64,000 nt of DNA, taken from the NCBI GenBank assembly GCA_023212695.1, contig JALCCG010000001.1, positions 186,001 through 250,000 on the forward strand, given 5' to 3'. Position numbers and translations under genes: made by a program. This stretch comes from Sporisorium sorghi. Lineage: Eukaryota; Basidiomycota; Ustilaginomycetes; Ustilaginales; Ustilaginaceae. Positions 16,838 through 26,029 of this stretch are shown here, one piece after another. The notes below the pieces were generated by a model, which saw only the letters and a program-made list of their open reading frames with translations, had not been told where the DNA came from and did no database searches. Positions within the stretch are counted from its first letter, which is position 1. Every line of letters starts with the position of its first letter.

Positions 16838-18394
16838 TCATGATCCATCCCCTTCTTTGGAGGTACCATCTATCGGATTAAGCATTTCCGGTCTCCTCTT
16901 GCTAAAAAACCAAGGCTTCTTAAGAACGGCGCTTACCACATCCTTCGGCGTTAACGGCGACAAGGGGGCAAGATACGGAAGGCCAAAGGATTCCAATACG
17001 GATAGATAAGCGACGATGCTCATCATCCCTATGAAAAAACCGAGCATCCCGAGCAAAGAGGACCATGCAAGCACGTACAGTCGAATGACGCTAACGGTTC
17101 CACTCAGCGTCTGATTGACCAAGGTAAACGTAGCGACGGCAGTCGTGGCTGAAACGACAAGCATCGTAGGCGATGTAAGACCCGCCCGTATTGCAGCGTC
17201 ACCAATAATCAACCCTCCAAGAACGGCAATTGTCTGTCCGACCGCCTTGGGGAGGCGGATTCCCGCTTCCCGGAACAGCTCGAACATGCCCAGCATAATC
17301 AATATTTCCATAGGGCCGGAGAAGGGGAGGCCGAATCTGGAATTGGTTACCGTAGCAAGTAGCGGGAAAGGCAGCTGGTCCATGTTATAACTGGTCAATG
17401 CGATCCAAAAACCAGGCAGGAATATGGCGATGAGCAGACCGAATAACCGAAGCAACCGTTCGAATGTGACAAAATAAAACGGGAAATACGAATCTTCGGG
17501 GGATTTTAACAGCTCGATGAGATTACACGGACCGATGATGGCCATCGGCGACCCGTCAACCAAAAAAACAAATCGCCCGCGAAGCAAGCATTCAACCACG
17601 AAATCAGGTCTTCCGATATAATCAACGAGCGGAAACAGGGACAGTGATGACTTACAGATGCCTTCCTCCAACTGACCACTGGTGACCAGAGCATCGACTT
17701 TAAGTTCATCCAGACGTTTCTTGGCTTCCTGGATAAACTCCGGACGCACAATATCGGAAATATAAAGGAGCGATACTTTGGTTTGACTGCGGACCCCGAC
17801 GACTGACCGCTCATGATGCAGCGAGGCGGTGCGCAGCCTTTTGCGGATGAGTGCCACATTGGTGCTAATATCTTCGGTAAACCCGTCTCGAGCACCCTTG
17901 ATGGCGACCTCAGTGTTGGACTCCTCCGGCTGTCTCTTCGGCATCTTGGCAATGTCGATGGAGTAAAAGCATTGATGGGTTGAAAAGAACAGAATCAGAC
18001 GTCCCGCAAACAATTGCTTCATCACTTCGACATGCTGCTCCACCCGGTTCCATTCCATCGACTTATCCAGCATGTTGGAAAGCTCATCCCATTCCGATGA
18101 GTCCCCCAGCTTATGCTCCAGATTCGGGAGTACATACTGCGTAAGGACCATCGAATTGATCATTCCTTCGCAATAGAGGAGGAGAACAGGAACCGCCCCT
18201 TTGTCCTTACCGGGGTATGAGGTGATGATGACATCGGCGGAAGAGGAAAACATGGCACGCAAAGATTCTTCATTCAATGATTCCAGATCGGCTTTTTCCT
18301 CATCTGCTGTCGCTTCTGGGGCTGATTTCACTTCATCTCCGCTTGCTTTAGGTTGACGCTGGAGCATTCGATTTCGGATTTTATGGTGCTTCAT
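16838..18394 (-). CDS. GerA family spore germination receptor subunit A
   Basis: 518 residues, the usual GerAA size. A polar N-terminal domain (about 1-290), rich in charge at its very start, is followed by four to five membrane helices. Conserved stretches include TSYPGKDKGAVPVLLLYCEG near the N-domain start, RGRFVFLVDGSPMAIIGPCN before the helices and RLFGLLIAIFLPGFWIALTSYN in the first helix. It forms the oligomeric core of a germinant receptor, probably an ion channel, in the spore inner membrane. Six bases separate it from the upstream permease-like gene. Confidence 0.93.
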   Translation of the reverse strand: MKHHKIRNRMLQRQPKASGDEVKSAPEATADEEKADLESLNEESLRAMFSSSADVIITSYPGKDKGAVPVLLLYCEGMINSMVLTQYVLPNLEHKLGDSSEWDELSNMLDKSMEWNRVEQHVEVMKQLFAGRLILFFSTHQCFYSIDIAKMPKRQPEESNTEVAIKGARDGFTEDISTNVALIRKRLRTASLHHERSVVGVRSQTKVSLLYISDIVRPEFIQEAKKRLDELKVDALVTSGQLEEGICKSSLSLFPLVDYIGRPDFVVECLLRGRFVFLVDGSPMAIIGPCNLIELLKSPEDSYFPFYFVTFERLLRLFGLLIAIFLPGFWIALTSYNMDQLPFPLLATVTNSRFGLPFSGPMEILIMLGMFELFREAGIRLPKAVGQTIAVLGGLIIGDAAIRAGLTSPTMLVVSATTAVATFTLVNQTLSGTVSVIRLYVLAWSSLLGMLGFFIGMMSIVAYLSVLESFGLPYLAPLSPLTPKDVVSAVLKKPWFFSKRRPEMLNPIDGTSKEGDGS

Positions 18395-18399
18395 GTTTT

Positions 18400-19485
18400 C
18401 TACCCCCCCTTGTTCTTAGCTTTGATTAAAACAGCGACAGCAATGACTAGCGTTAAGGATGCAACAAAACAGAGGAAAGCCAGCGAATATTTTCCCAGAA
18501 CGAATAATTCGATCTGTCTATCAATTGTAGAATTCAGAGTCAGTATGGAGAGGGTTACCCCGAGCGCTAACAACGTCCAAGCCCGGTGTTTTGGCTTCTT
18601 GAGATCCATGCCGTCGGTGATAATGAACAGAAACAGGGAGATTCGGATGAGTGCACCCGAGATCCACTGATACAATGCCAAGAAGTCGACATGCGTTATA
18701 TATTTCGTGATCGTTACGAGCATCCACTGATCGTATGCTGGGTAGCGTGCCTGCATGGCAGGAGTGGGTCCGAATGTGGCGATCGCTCCCATTAACGGGC
18801 CGAGTGTTAATCCACCTAACAGCAGTGACAGTAACACGATATAAAAATAATTCATCCGGCGTTTCATGTGATGCTGAAAGAAAATAAGGACAATCATCTC
18901 CATAAAACCGCCTGCCGCGATGACCATGCTGTTCAGCATGGGAGTATAACCCTCGACAAACAGCGGTGTTAACAAGGAATAGTCTTTGTACTCCAGATTG
19001 GATACAGCCACAAAATGTCCCAATAACCATACGATGGGCAGCAGAATTCCGGATATGATGGCTATCGAACGAATTCCGTTATAGGTCACATACACGCATA
19101 ACAGCACAATGACCAACGAAACAACCATTTTGGGAGTTTGAGGCAAGTACGTGACCCTGATCCACGTTGTGGTTTCTCTTAATATGACCATCGCCATCAC
19201 AAAAAAGTAGAAACTTGAGATGGTAATGAATATCCGGCCAATCGTCTTACCAAAATGCTCTTGAAACCAGGCAAATATGGATTGGTTGTGGGTTCGCTTC
19301 ATGATGAAGTAGAGAATATACACCCAGCCGATGTGAAGAATCATGGTCACAATCGTGCCCATCCACGCATCACGGCTTGCGGCTTGCAGCAGCAGCGGAA
19401 TCAAGATGACATGGTTGGTAATCCCTAAGGAAAGCAGCATGATAAAGAAAACGTCGATGATGGATATCTTTTTGCTAGTGGGCAT
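18400..19485 (-). CDS. GerB family endospore germination permease
   Basis: About 361 residues with ten predicted membrane helices, an APC-superfamily amino acid permease fold of the GerAB group. KISIIDVFFIMLLSLG is the typical first helix and GFMEMIVLIFFQHH is a mid-protein conserved segment. B subunits bind the germinant. ATG at 19485 is nine bases after GGAG; the in-frame ATG at 19500 lies inside that site and is less likely. It is the first gene of the operon, so the order is B-A-C rather than the common A-B-C. A sigma-G promoter would be expected upstream, but I could not identify one with confidence. Confidence 0.92.
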   Translation of the reverse strand: MPTSKKISIIDVFFIMLLSLGITNHVILIPLLLQAASRDAWMGTIVTMILHIGWVYILYFIMKRTHNQSIFAWFQEHFGKTIGRIFITISSFYFFVMAMVILRETTTWIRVTYLPQTPKMVVSLVIVLLCVYVTYNGIRSIAIISGILLPIVWLLGHFVAVSNLEYKDYSLLTPLFVEGYTPMLNSMVIAAGGFMEMIVLIFFQHHMKRRMNYFYIVLLSLLLGGLTLGPLMGAIATFGPTPAMQARYPAYDQWMLVTITKYITHVDFLALYQWISGALIRISLFLFIITDGMDLKKPKHRAWTLLALGVTLSILTLNSTIDRQIELFVLGKYSLAFLCFVASLTLVIAVAVLIKAKNKGG

Positions 19486-19500
19486 TATACTAGTCTCCAT

Positions 19501-20019
19501 GTGTGGGAATACATGCTAATTCAATACAGTGAGTATTTACCATTTGCTGAAATTTATGTACGCAGGCTGGAGGAGTATTCTTATCCCATCCGTTATGTGA
19601 GCCAATACGAACCAGTATCTGCTGGCTCAGTGAGTATGACGGATGGTTCATTTCTGAGCAACGACATGCCTTATGTCGAATGTGTGTGGTTTTTGCGATT
19701 ACCCAAGAAATAATTATTGGAATCATGGGCTACAACCTGGCTGGGCAAAAAAAGAAACAGGCACGCTTGCATCGCGCCTGTACATTGAGCATCTCAAACC
19801 AGGTCACAGTTCCATCAGAAAGGGCACTGAATGGATGGAATCAAACTATAAGGAGGACATTACATCAATAGTTAATGTAATTAACTATTACAATTAATGT
19901 GATTAATTATTTATATTTAACGTGATTAATTAAATGTAATTAATGATATTAAATATATCTCCGAAAATGCCGTTGCCATCATGTTTGGCAGGTGTGTATC
20001 GTAATAAGCACCATGTACA
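19501..20019. other. intergenic region with AT-rich repeated motif
   Basis: No convincing gene; open frames here lack ribosome binding sites and family motifs. At 19873-19945 there are four copies of a motif close to AATGTRATTAAT (starting near 19873, 19895, 19919 and 19933), the first two nearly palindromic (TTAATGTAATTAA). This looks like a multi-site operator or a curved-DNA tract; no adjacent start codon is clearly served. Confidence 0.5.
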
Positions 20020-20057
20020 AAAGGCGTCGCAACCCGATTTCTCAGGTTAGGACGCCT
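20020..20057 (-). terminator. terminator after GxGYxYP gene
   Basis: AGGCGTC and GACGCCT form the outer stem with an inner AACC/GGTT; on the minus strand it runs into CCTTTTG. Confidence 0.6.
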
Positions 20058-20091
20058 CTATGAATTTTCCTGAGTGCTAGTAAGCCATCAT

Positions 20092-22146
20092 CTACTTGGC
20101 AGCCGGCAAGTTGTAGCTTTCTCGTATTAAGGAGAAATAATGATCGGCACGGACCACTTTGAAATCCGTTCCGAGCTGCTCGGTAAGCGCCAGTGCATCG
20201 GATGGGGTCATGCTCCATGCGAGCAAGCCGAAGGAAATAAACAGCGGCGATTTACCGTCCCAATTCGCTTTCGCTTCTTGAAGGACCTTTAATCCGTCTT
20301 GCGCCGTGCTAATGCCGCGAATCGTAGAGACCGGCATGCTCCCGCCAAGGATTTCTATGCCATAGTTGTCTTCATAGCTAATGAAAAGGCCGGGCGCCTT
20401 ATAATCCTTCTCGTAAGCGGATGCTTTAAACGAGGTGAGCGGGATGTTCTGACCGTCAACCCGATTCAGCACGTAAGGGATCGTCATTCCTGTCTTTTTC
20501 AAATATTGTTCTGTCTGCTGCAGGAATGGCCGGAAGCTTGCATCAGGCCAGGGACCCGGATAGAAGTAGCCGGCACCGGAAGGTCCTGCAATCAGCAGAT
20601 CGTTCTCAGTTGCCGTGTTCAGATAATAATTCAATATCGCAGGGGCACCCTCGTAGAGCAGCGGGCTGGAAGTCCAGTTAATCGGAACTTTGCCTCTGGC
20701 CGGATCATCCCACATCACGCGCATGCGATGCTGATTATACTGAAAATTATCGCCTTCGGTAAAGGTATAGGTCACATAGATTTTGTTCTCAAGGGCGGGC
20801 CGGGGAGGCGTTTTCGCCAATTTGAAATTCGGCTTGGTTCCCGAGAAAACAGTCAGATTGCTGAACCAATCCGCCGCCAGAACATAAACGCCATAACGGG
20901 ACGCAATCTCGACCGAGCTGAACTCGCCTTCTACATCATTGCTGAACCAGCCGAGATAAGGGGTACCCGGTTTGACATCAGACATGATTTTCTCGAAGAG
21001 CGCTTTCTGTTCAGGCACGTTGGAATCCAGCCAGAATACCATTGCTTTATTGGCGACAGCGTAATCTCTTAAATACGCATAAGGTTCACGCTGCTCGGCG
21101 GAGGGTGGCTGAATATTCCCGGCTGAAACCTTGTACTGGTTCCACATATCCACTTCGGCGGTCAAGCTCTTCGTTCCGGCAGGAGGGGAGAATTTATATA
21201 CAAAATAATTGCCGTTGTCGGCGAAGCGGTGACCGCCTTGACCTTCGGCAAATTTGGAATTCTGTCTGTCATAGAGATAGGCTTCTTCTTCCGGGGATCC
21301 TGCAATGAAGTGCGCAATCTCTGTGCCGTCAGCTTTGACCGTTACTTCGTGTACCGCAGGCCCCCAACCATCCTGGGTGAAGGCATCATCAAAGCGAAGA
21401 TAAACTGCTGATGTTCCCAGGAGAGAGGACAGGTCGAGTGAATACGTATTCCGATTGCTTGCATCCCGAACCTGCTCCTTCTCCTCGGCAATCGTAACAA
21501 ATGATTTAGGAAGACCTGGAGGAATGCGAATCGCTGTATCCGGATCAAGTCCGATTAACATCTGATGTGTCGTCTGCTTCCACAGGTTCTCATACTGCCA
21601 GGTGTAAGCGTCAATCCGATTATCGAATTGACCTCGCAGATCATCAAGGATCTTCAGTTTATACGGAGCTTTCGACAATTTGACGGCCAGCTCCGGGCTG
21701 GCAACCACGGCATTCTTCAGTCCTGCGAGCGTGGTAGCGACATTAATCGTATCAGGTACCTCAGGATCATATACAATCATGCCTTTGGCTTCGCTGCGAT
21801 AAGCAGAGAACACTTCCCAATAATCTGGATGAAGCGTGTAAGGCACGTCCATATCCTCAAGCCAGGTCCATTTGCCTTCTTCCTGGGATTCAATCAGATA
21901 GATTCGGGGTTGTTCCCTGTTAACGATTCCCTGCAAGGTCCCTAGCAGCAATTTGACATCACCTGGCGCATCATAAATATCGGCAACGTCCAGATGCTTC
22001 GGCTTCTTGAAACTTGGCAGTTCGCGTTTTGTGGAGCCGTCAGGTTTAGCGGATTGTACATCCGCTTCGGAAGCGAAGGCTGCGCCAGCGGTTAAGGAAA
22101 AAGCGCAGAGGAAGGCTAAACAGAGAAGCGTGAATCTACGAGCCAT
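20092..22146 (-). CDS. secreted GxGYxYP-motif protein (putative glycoside hydrolase)
   Basis: 684 residues. A signal peptide (ARRFTLLCLAFLCAFSLTAGAAFAS) is followed by a first domain with LLLGTLQGIVNREQPRIYL, a beta-rich middle (about 240-340) and the family-defining GPSGAGYFYPGPWPD near residue 540. GxGYxYP proteins are found in bacterial polysaccharide utilisation loci and are predicted, not proven, to be glycosidases; the middle domain is an insertion that could bind carbohydrate. It is transcribed away from the GntR/LacI regulator gene and shares an ATATTNAATAT site with it, so it probably belongs to the same regulon as the downstream glycosidase operon. Confidence 0.8.
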   Translation of the reverse strand: MARRFTLLCLAFLCAFSLTAGAAFASEADVQSAKPDGSTKRELPSFKKPKHLDVADIYDAPGDVKLLLGTLQGIVNREQPRIYLIESQEEGKWTWLEDMDVPYTLHPDYWEVFSAYRSEAKGMIVYDPEVPDTINVATTLAGLKNAVVASPELAVKLSKAPYKLKILDDLRGQFDNRIDAYTWQYENLWKQTTHQMLIGLDPDTAIRIPPGLPKSFVTIAEEKEQVRDASNRNTYSLDLSSLLGTSAVYLRFDDAFTQDGWGPAVHEVTVKADGTEIAHFIAGSPEEEAYLYDRQNSKFAEGQGGHRFADNGNYFVYKFSPPAGTKSLTAEVDMWNQYKVSAGNIQPPSAEQREPYAYLRDYAVANKAMVFWLDSNVPEQKALFEKIMSDVKPGTPYLGWFSNDVEGEFSSVEIASRYGVYVLAADWFSNLTVFSGTKPNFKLAKTPPRPALENKIYVTYTFTEGDNFQYNQHRMRVMWDDPARGKVPINWTSSPLLYEGAPAILNYYLNTATENDLLIAGPSGAGYFYPGPWPDASFRPFLQQTEQYLKKTGMTIPYVLNRVDGQNIPLTSFKASAYEKDYKAPGLFISYEDNYGIEILGGSMPVSTIRGISTAQDGLKVLQEAKANWDGKSPLFISFGLLAWSMTPSDALALTEQLGTDFKVVRADHYFSLIRESYNLPAAK

Positions 22147-22250
22147 GGCGAATTCACTCCTTGTTATGGTTCAAAATTGGAGCGTGTGTATCTGCAACAT
22201 CTGTCCTCCTTTTGCGGCCGGTTGGCCATGAACACATCGCATCACAACAC

Positions 22251-22431
22251 ATATTAAATATATACAAATATAACTTTTCAAGGGATTCGACAAAACTTCC
22301 TACCGTTCTTGGGAATCAGTCATTTATAAAAAAGAGGATGATAACGGGGTTGTGACGTTTCTAAATGCGGATATGCTCACGCTTGTTTATTGCGCTTGTA
22401 TGTGTAAGGATATATTATATATTTCAAATAT
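22251..22431. promoter_or_regulatory. divergent control region with two ATATTNAATAT-type palindromes
   Basis: ATATTAAATAT at 22251-22261 lies upstream of the leftward GxGYxYP gene. ATATTTCAAATAT at 22419-22431 lies 28 bases before the regulator start. A third copy is ahead of the glycosidase operon at 23675. The shared palindrome is a candidate operator of the GntR/LacI regulator; in AT-rich DNA part of this may be chance. Confidence 0.45.
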
Positions 22432-22458
22432 TATGAATGAATTGGTGATGTGATTAGA

Positions 22459-23604
22459 ATGAGTGCAAATGATCGTATTCCACTGTATCAACAAATCCAG
22501 GACTATATCAGACACGTTATAGCATCAGAAAATATGAAGCCCGGTGATCGCATACCGACAGAGAAGGAACTGATGGATCAGTTCCATGTCAGTAAAATCA
22601 CGGTGGCGAATGCCTTAACGGGATTAGCGAATGAAAAATTGATTGCCCGCGTACCGGGGAAAGGCAGTTTTGTAGCGGAAGAAGCGGATATTCCGCCGGC
22701 GACATCAACGGCCGCGGTTGCGATTAAGGGGAGGGAAGGAACAACAACCGGATTGGTTGGCGTGATTATGCCGACCATCCATGATTATTTTGCCATCAGG
22801 CTCATTGATGGCATTGAGCAAGCTCTGAATGAGAAAGGCTATCGCAGCATGATCATGTTGACCGACGGGAAGCTTGATAAGGAAAAGAACGCCATTAAAG
22901 AACTGAAAGCGCTGGGCGCAGAAGGACTGCTTATCTTCCCGGTTGATGAGGAGAATTATAACGAAGAGATACTCGGCATGAAGTTATCCGATTTTCCGTT
23001 TATACTCATGGACCGGTATTTGCCCGGAGTCGAGACACATTATATTGCGGCCGATGGAAGAATCGGCACAAGGCTCGCGGTTGAGCATCTGTGGGAGCTT
23101 GGTCACCGGGATATTGCCATCTGCTCGGATTCTCCGCTTCAAACCGTCACGGTACAGGAGCGGATAGAAGGGTATATGGACGGATTGAAAGACAAGGGCG
23201 CGCTGATCAATCCAGCTCATATGATTACGGACTTCAAACCGCTCAGCGTGCTGAAGGATGCGGAAGCCCACCCCTTATACCGCTATATCCGAAACAGAAT
23301 GGTGACGGCATACATATCGCTTAACGGAAGATTGGGTGTGCAGATCTATCAGATGGCGAAGCAAGCGGGACTACGCGTACCGGAAGATGTATCGATTGTA
23401 AGCTTCGATGACCCCACTTCCATCGTGGAGGAATTCAGCATCTTTACACATGTTAAGCAATTCGAGCGGGATATGGGATACCGGGCGGCCAGCAAGCTGC
23501 TGGACATATTGCGTGACCAAGGAGAAATGAAGAGTTACAGCAAAGTGTTGATCGAACCCGAACTGGTGATACGTCAAACCTCGGGGACCGTTCCCAAAAC
23601 CTGA
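22459..23604 (+). CDS. GntR/LacI-type transcriptional regulator (AraR-like)
   Basis: About 381 residues. The N-terminal GntR winged helix reads PLYQQIQDYIRHVI, PGDRIPTEKELMDQFHVSKITVANAL and IARVPGKGSFV. From about residue 95 a periplasmic-binding-protein-like sugar-sensing domain follows (VGVIMPTIHDYFA, DGIEQALNEKGY, VSIVSFDDPT). This GntR-DNA plus LacI-sensor chimera is the AraR architecture. ATG at 22459 follows GGTGATGTG; GTG at 22450 is less likely. Its position between two divergent carbohydrate units and the shared palindromes suggest local control. Terminator at 23618. Confidence 0.9.
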   Translation: MSANDRIPLYQQIQDYIRHVIASENMKPGDRIPTEKELMDQFHVSKITVANALTGLANEKLIARVPGKGSFVAEEADIPPATSTAAVAIKGREGTTTGLVGVIMPTIHDYFAIRLIDGIEQALNEKGYRSMIMLTDGKLDKEKNAIKELKALGAEGLLIFPVDEENYNEEILGMKLSDFPFILMDRYLPGVETHYIAADGRIGTRLAVEHLWELGHRDIAICSDSPLQTVTVQERIEGYMDGLKDKGALINPAHMITDFKPLSVLKDAEAHPLYRYIRNRMVTAYISLNGRLGVQIYQMAKQAGLRVPEDVSIVSFDDPTSIVEEFSIFTHVKQFERDMGYRAASKLLDILRDQGEMKSYSKVLIEPELVIRQTSGTVPKT

Positions 23605-23617
23605 TATGCTCGAAGAA

Positions 23618-23656
23618 GAAAAGCCTTTTCCGTATAAAAGCGGAGAAGGCTTTTTT
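23618..23656 (+). terminator. terminator after regulator gene
   Basis: AAAAGCCTTTTCCG pairs with CGGAGAAGGCTTTT and ends in a T run. Confidence 0.9.
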
Positions 23657-23674
23657 CATGCTGATATAAAAAAC

Positions 23675-23685
23675 ATATTGAATAT
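23675..23685. promoter_or_regulatory. ATATTGAATAT palindrome ahead of glycosidase operon
   Basis: Third copy of the ATATTNAATAT motif, about 85 bases before the start of the operon, followed by a very AT-rich tract that could hold the promoter. Confidence 0.4.
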
Positions 23686-23769
23686 ATTAATATTATATAT
23701 TATATTCTAGAAAATGATGGATAATCATACACGCAACCCATATCCAACACGAGCAGGGAGGCTAAGCAT

Positions 23770-25989
23770 GTGACAAGAGATCGAAAGGAAGAACGGACCG
23801 GATTTCAGGAATCGGCTGCGTATCATCCCGATTATGATCTGCAGACCGACTTTGTGATGGTCTACGGGATTGATGATACGATGCCGGAACGTATTCAGAC
23901 ATGGAAGGAAAAAGGATACGTCGTCCATCTGATGACAGGAGTCGCTTGGGGAACATACAACAGCTACCTGGATGGCGAGGTTGATGGCCGTTCGCATTGG
24001 GATGAAGCCCAAATGGACCGTCACGGGGAGATGATCCTTCACGGCGATCAGCCGGTTATTCCTTACATGGTGCCCACCATTTCCTTCGGCCGCTATATAG
24101 CAGATCGAATACGCATTGCCGTTGATGCCGGCGTGGAGGCCATCCATCTGGAGGAGCCTGAATTCTGGGTGAACGGGGGATATTCAGAGGCTTTCAAACG
24201 GGAGTGGCAGTTGTATTACAAAGAACCGTGGATTCCACCTCACGCATCGCCTGATGCACAATATCGAGCTTCGAAATTGAAAGCGTATTTATATACCCGC
24301 GTTCTGGACCGCTTATGTGCCGAGATGAAGGATTATGCGTTAAGACGCTACGGCCGCGTGCTTCGGTTCTATGTCCCGACCCATAGCCTGATCAATTACA
24401 CGCAGTGGCGAATTGTCAGTCCGCAATCCGGGCTCCTTGAGCTTCCATCCATCGACGGCTATATCGCCCAAATCTGGACGGGTACATCAAGGACCCCCAA
24501 TGTGTATGAAGGGGTGCGCAAGGAACGCACTTTTGAAACCGCTTACCTTGAATACGGCGTCATGCAGGAGCTGGTGCGGGGAACGGACCGGCGCATGTGG
24601 TTCTTGCATGATCCGATCGAAGATAATCCGAATCACACCTGGACGGATTACAAACAGAACTATTTAAAGACCGTTGTTGCCTCGCTTCTGCATCCGGGTG
24701 TCGCCCATTACGAAGTCTCACCTTGGCCGCGAAGAATCTTTAAAGGAACTTATCCATCTGATCATGGCTCTGGCAAGGAGCATATCCCGGCTGACTATGC
24801 AACAACGCTTCTGCAGGTCATGCACACGCTCGGCAATATGGACCAAGATGTGATTGAAACAGAAGGCGAATCGTTACAAGTGGGTGTTCTGATCGCAGAC
24901 TCTGCAATGTTTCAGCGGATGAAGCCCGACCCGAAAGCACCCGAAGCCGGTAAATACGATGGAACGGATCCTGAGGGGTTCCAGGAGAATGGCGATACGG
25001 AGCTGCTGGATTTCTCCCCTTTTTACGGTCTTGCGCTGCCGCTGCTGAAACACGGAATTCCGGTTCGTCCGCTCCAGCTCGATAATGTGAGGCGGTATCC
25101 GGGTTACCTGGCATCCTATCGCGCGCTTGTGCTGAGTTATGAATTCATCAAGCCGGAGTATCCGGACATTCATTATGCCCTTGCGCAGTGGGTGCACGAT
25201 GGCGGGGCGTTAATCTACGTCGGCGATGACAGTGACCCTTATCACGGCATTCGTGGATGGTGGAACCATAACGGCAAGGACAGCAAAGTGGGAGATAACG
25301 AAACGACGTACATCTCCCCTCGAGCGCATTTGTTTGAACAGCTTGGCCTTGAGGGGATGGGAGAGGGCGTTCATCGGATAGGAAAAGGAGCGGTTTGCTG
25401 GCTGGATGAGCATCCGGCAAGCTTCTCCCTATCCAAGACAGGGGCTGACCGCCTGCGCCAGTCCGTGAAAGAAACACTTCAGACCCTTCACGGGCCAGAT
25501 CTCCAATGGCATCCGAAGCCGTATTTTAAGATCAAACGTGGGCCTTACATTATCGCCTCTGCGCTGGATGAATCGGTCAACGATGAACGGCTGGTCATTC
25601 CAGGCCCGGTTGTTGACTTGTTTGACTCGAAACTGCCTGTTCTGCGCCAGGTGGCTTTGAATGCCGGAGAACAAGCACTGCTCTATGATGTTGAAGCCGG
25701 ACGTCCACCAGTTGGGGAAGTATCCGTCATGGCTGCTTCCTCCCGCATAGAAGGTCTGTCCAAATCCGCCGCAGGATTCCGATTTGTAGCAAAAGGTCCG
25801 GCCAACATGCAGGCAGCAGCGCGGCTGTATTGTCCGGCCGAACCGATATCCGCCCACTATGTGGTCCAAGATCAAGCGATACCTGTGATCTGGGAGTGGG
25901 ATCCAGAGTCGATGACGGTGCTTCTTCGATACGAGCATGGGAACGAGAACAATGCAGAGCTTCATGTCAATTGGGCTCCTAACTCCTGA
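23770..25989 (+). CDS. putative glycoside hydrolase, family not recognised
   Basis: 739 residues, no signal peptide, so probably cytoplasmic. The N-terminal 350 residues look like a TIM barrel: VHLMTGVAWGTYNSY, EAIHLEEPEFW (acid pair at about 128-129, a candidate catalytic Glu) and RMWFLHDPIED. Around 360-560 there is a Rossmann or glutamine-amidotransferase-like segment as in GH42 trimerisation domains (LVLSYEFIKPEYPD, WVHDGGALIYVGDDSDPY), and the C-terminus is beta-rich. The architecture suggests a GH-A clan glycosidase but I cannot assign a CAZy family. GTG at 23770 follows GGGAGG. It opens an operon with a GH38 mannosidase and an ABC importer, so the substrate is probably an imported oligosaccharide. 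Confidence 0.7.
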   Translation: MTRDRKEERTGFQESAAYHPDYDLQTDFVMVYGIDDTMPERIQTWKEKGYVVHLMTGVAWGTYNSYLDGEVDGRSHWDEAQMDRHGEMILHGDQPVIPYMVPTISFGRYIADRIRIAVDAGVEAIHLEEPEFWVNGGYSEAFKREWQLYYKEPWIPPHASPDAQYRASKLKAYLYTRVLDRLCAEMKDYALRRYGRVLRFYVPTHSLINYTQWRIVSPQSGLLELPSIDGYIAQIWTGTSRTPNVYEGVRKERTFETAYLEYGVMQELVRGTDRRMWFLHDPIEDNPNHTWTDYKQNYLKTVVASLLHPGVAHYEVSPWPRRIFKGTYPSDHGSGKEHIPADYATTLLQVMHTLGNMDQDVIETEGESLQVGVLIADSAMFQRMKPDPKAPEAGKYDGTDPEGFQENGDTELLDFSPFYGLALPLLKHGIPVRPLQLDNVRRYPGYLASYRALVLSYEFIKPEYPDIHYALAQWVHDGGALIYVGDDSDPYHGIRGWWNHNGKDSKVGDNETTYISPRAHLFEQLGLEGMGEGVHRIGKGAVCWLDEHPASFSLSKTGADRLRQSVKETLQTLHGPDLQWHPKPYFKIKRGPYIIASALDESVNDERLVIPGPVVDLFDSKLPVLRQVALNAGEQALLYDVEAGRPPVGEVSVMAASSRIEGLSKSAAGFRFVAKGPANMQAAARLYCPAEPISAHYVVQDQAIPVIWEWDPESMTVLLRYEHGNENNAELHVNWAPNS

Positions 25990-26029
25990 TCCTGCAACAG
26001 ATTGATGTAATAGAGAGGAGTTGATCATC

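Noticed and set aside
20299..21072. 257-codon plus-strand open frame inside the GxGYxYP gene
   Set aside because: Antisense shadow of a gene with signal peptide and motif; composition is rich in Arg and His, typical of a shadow frame.
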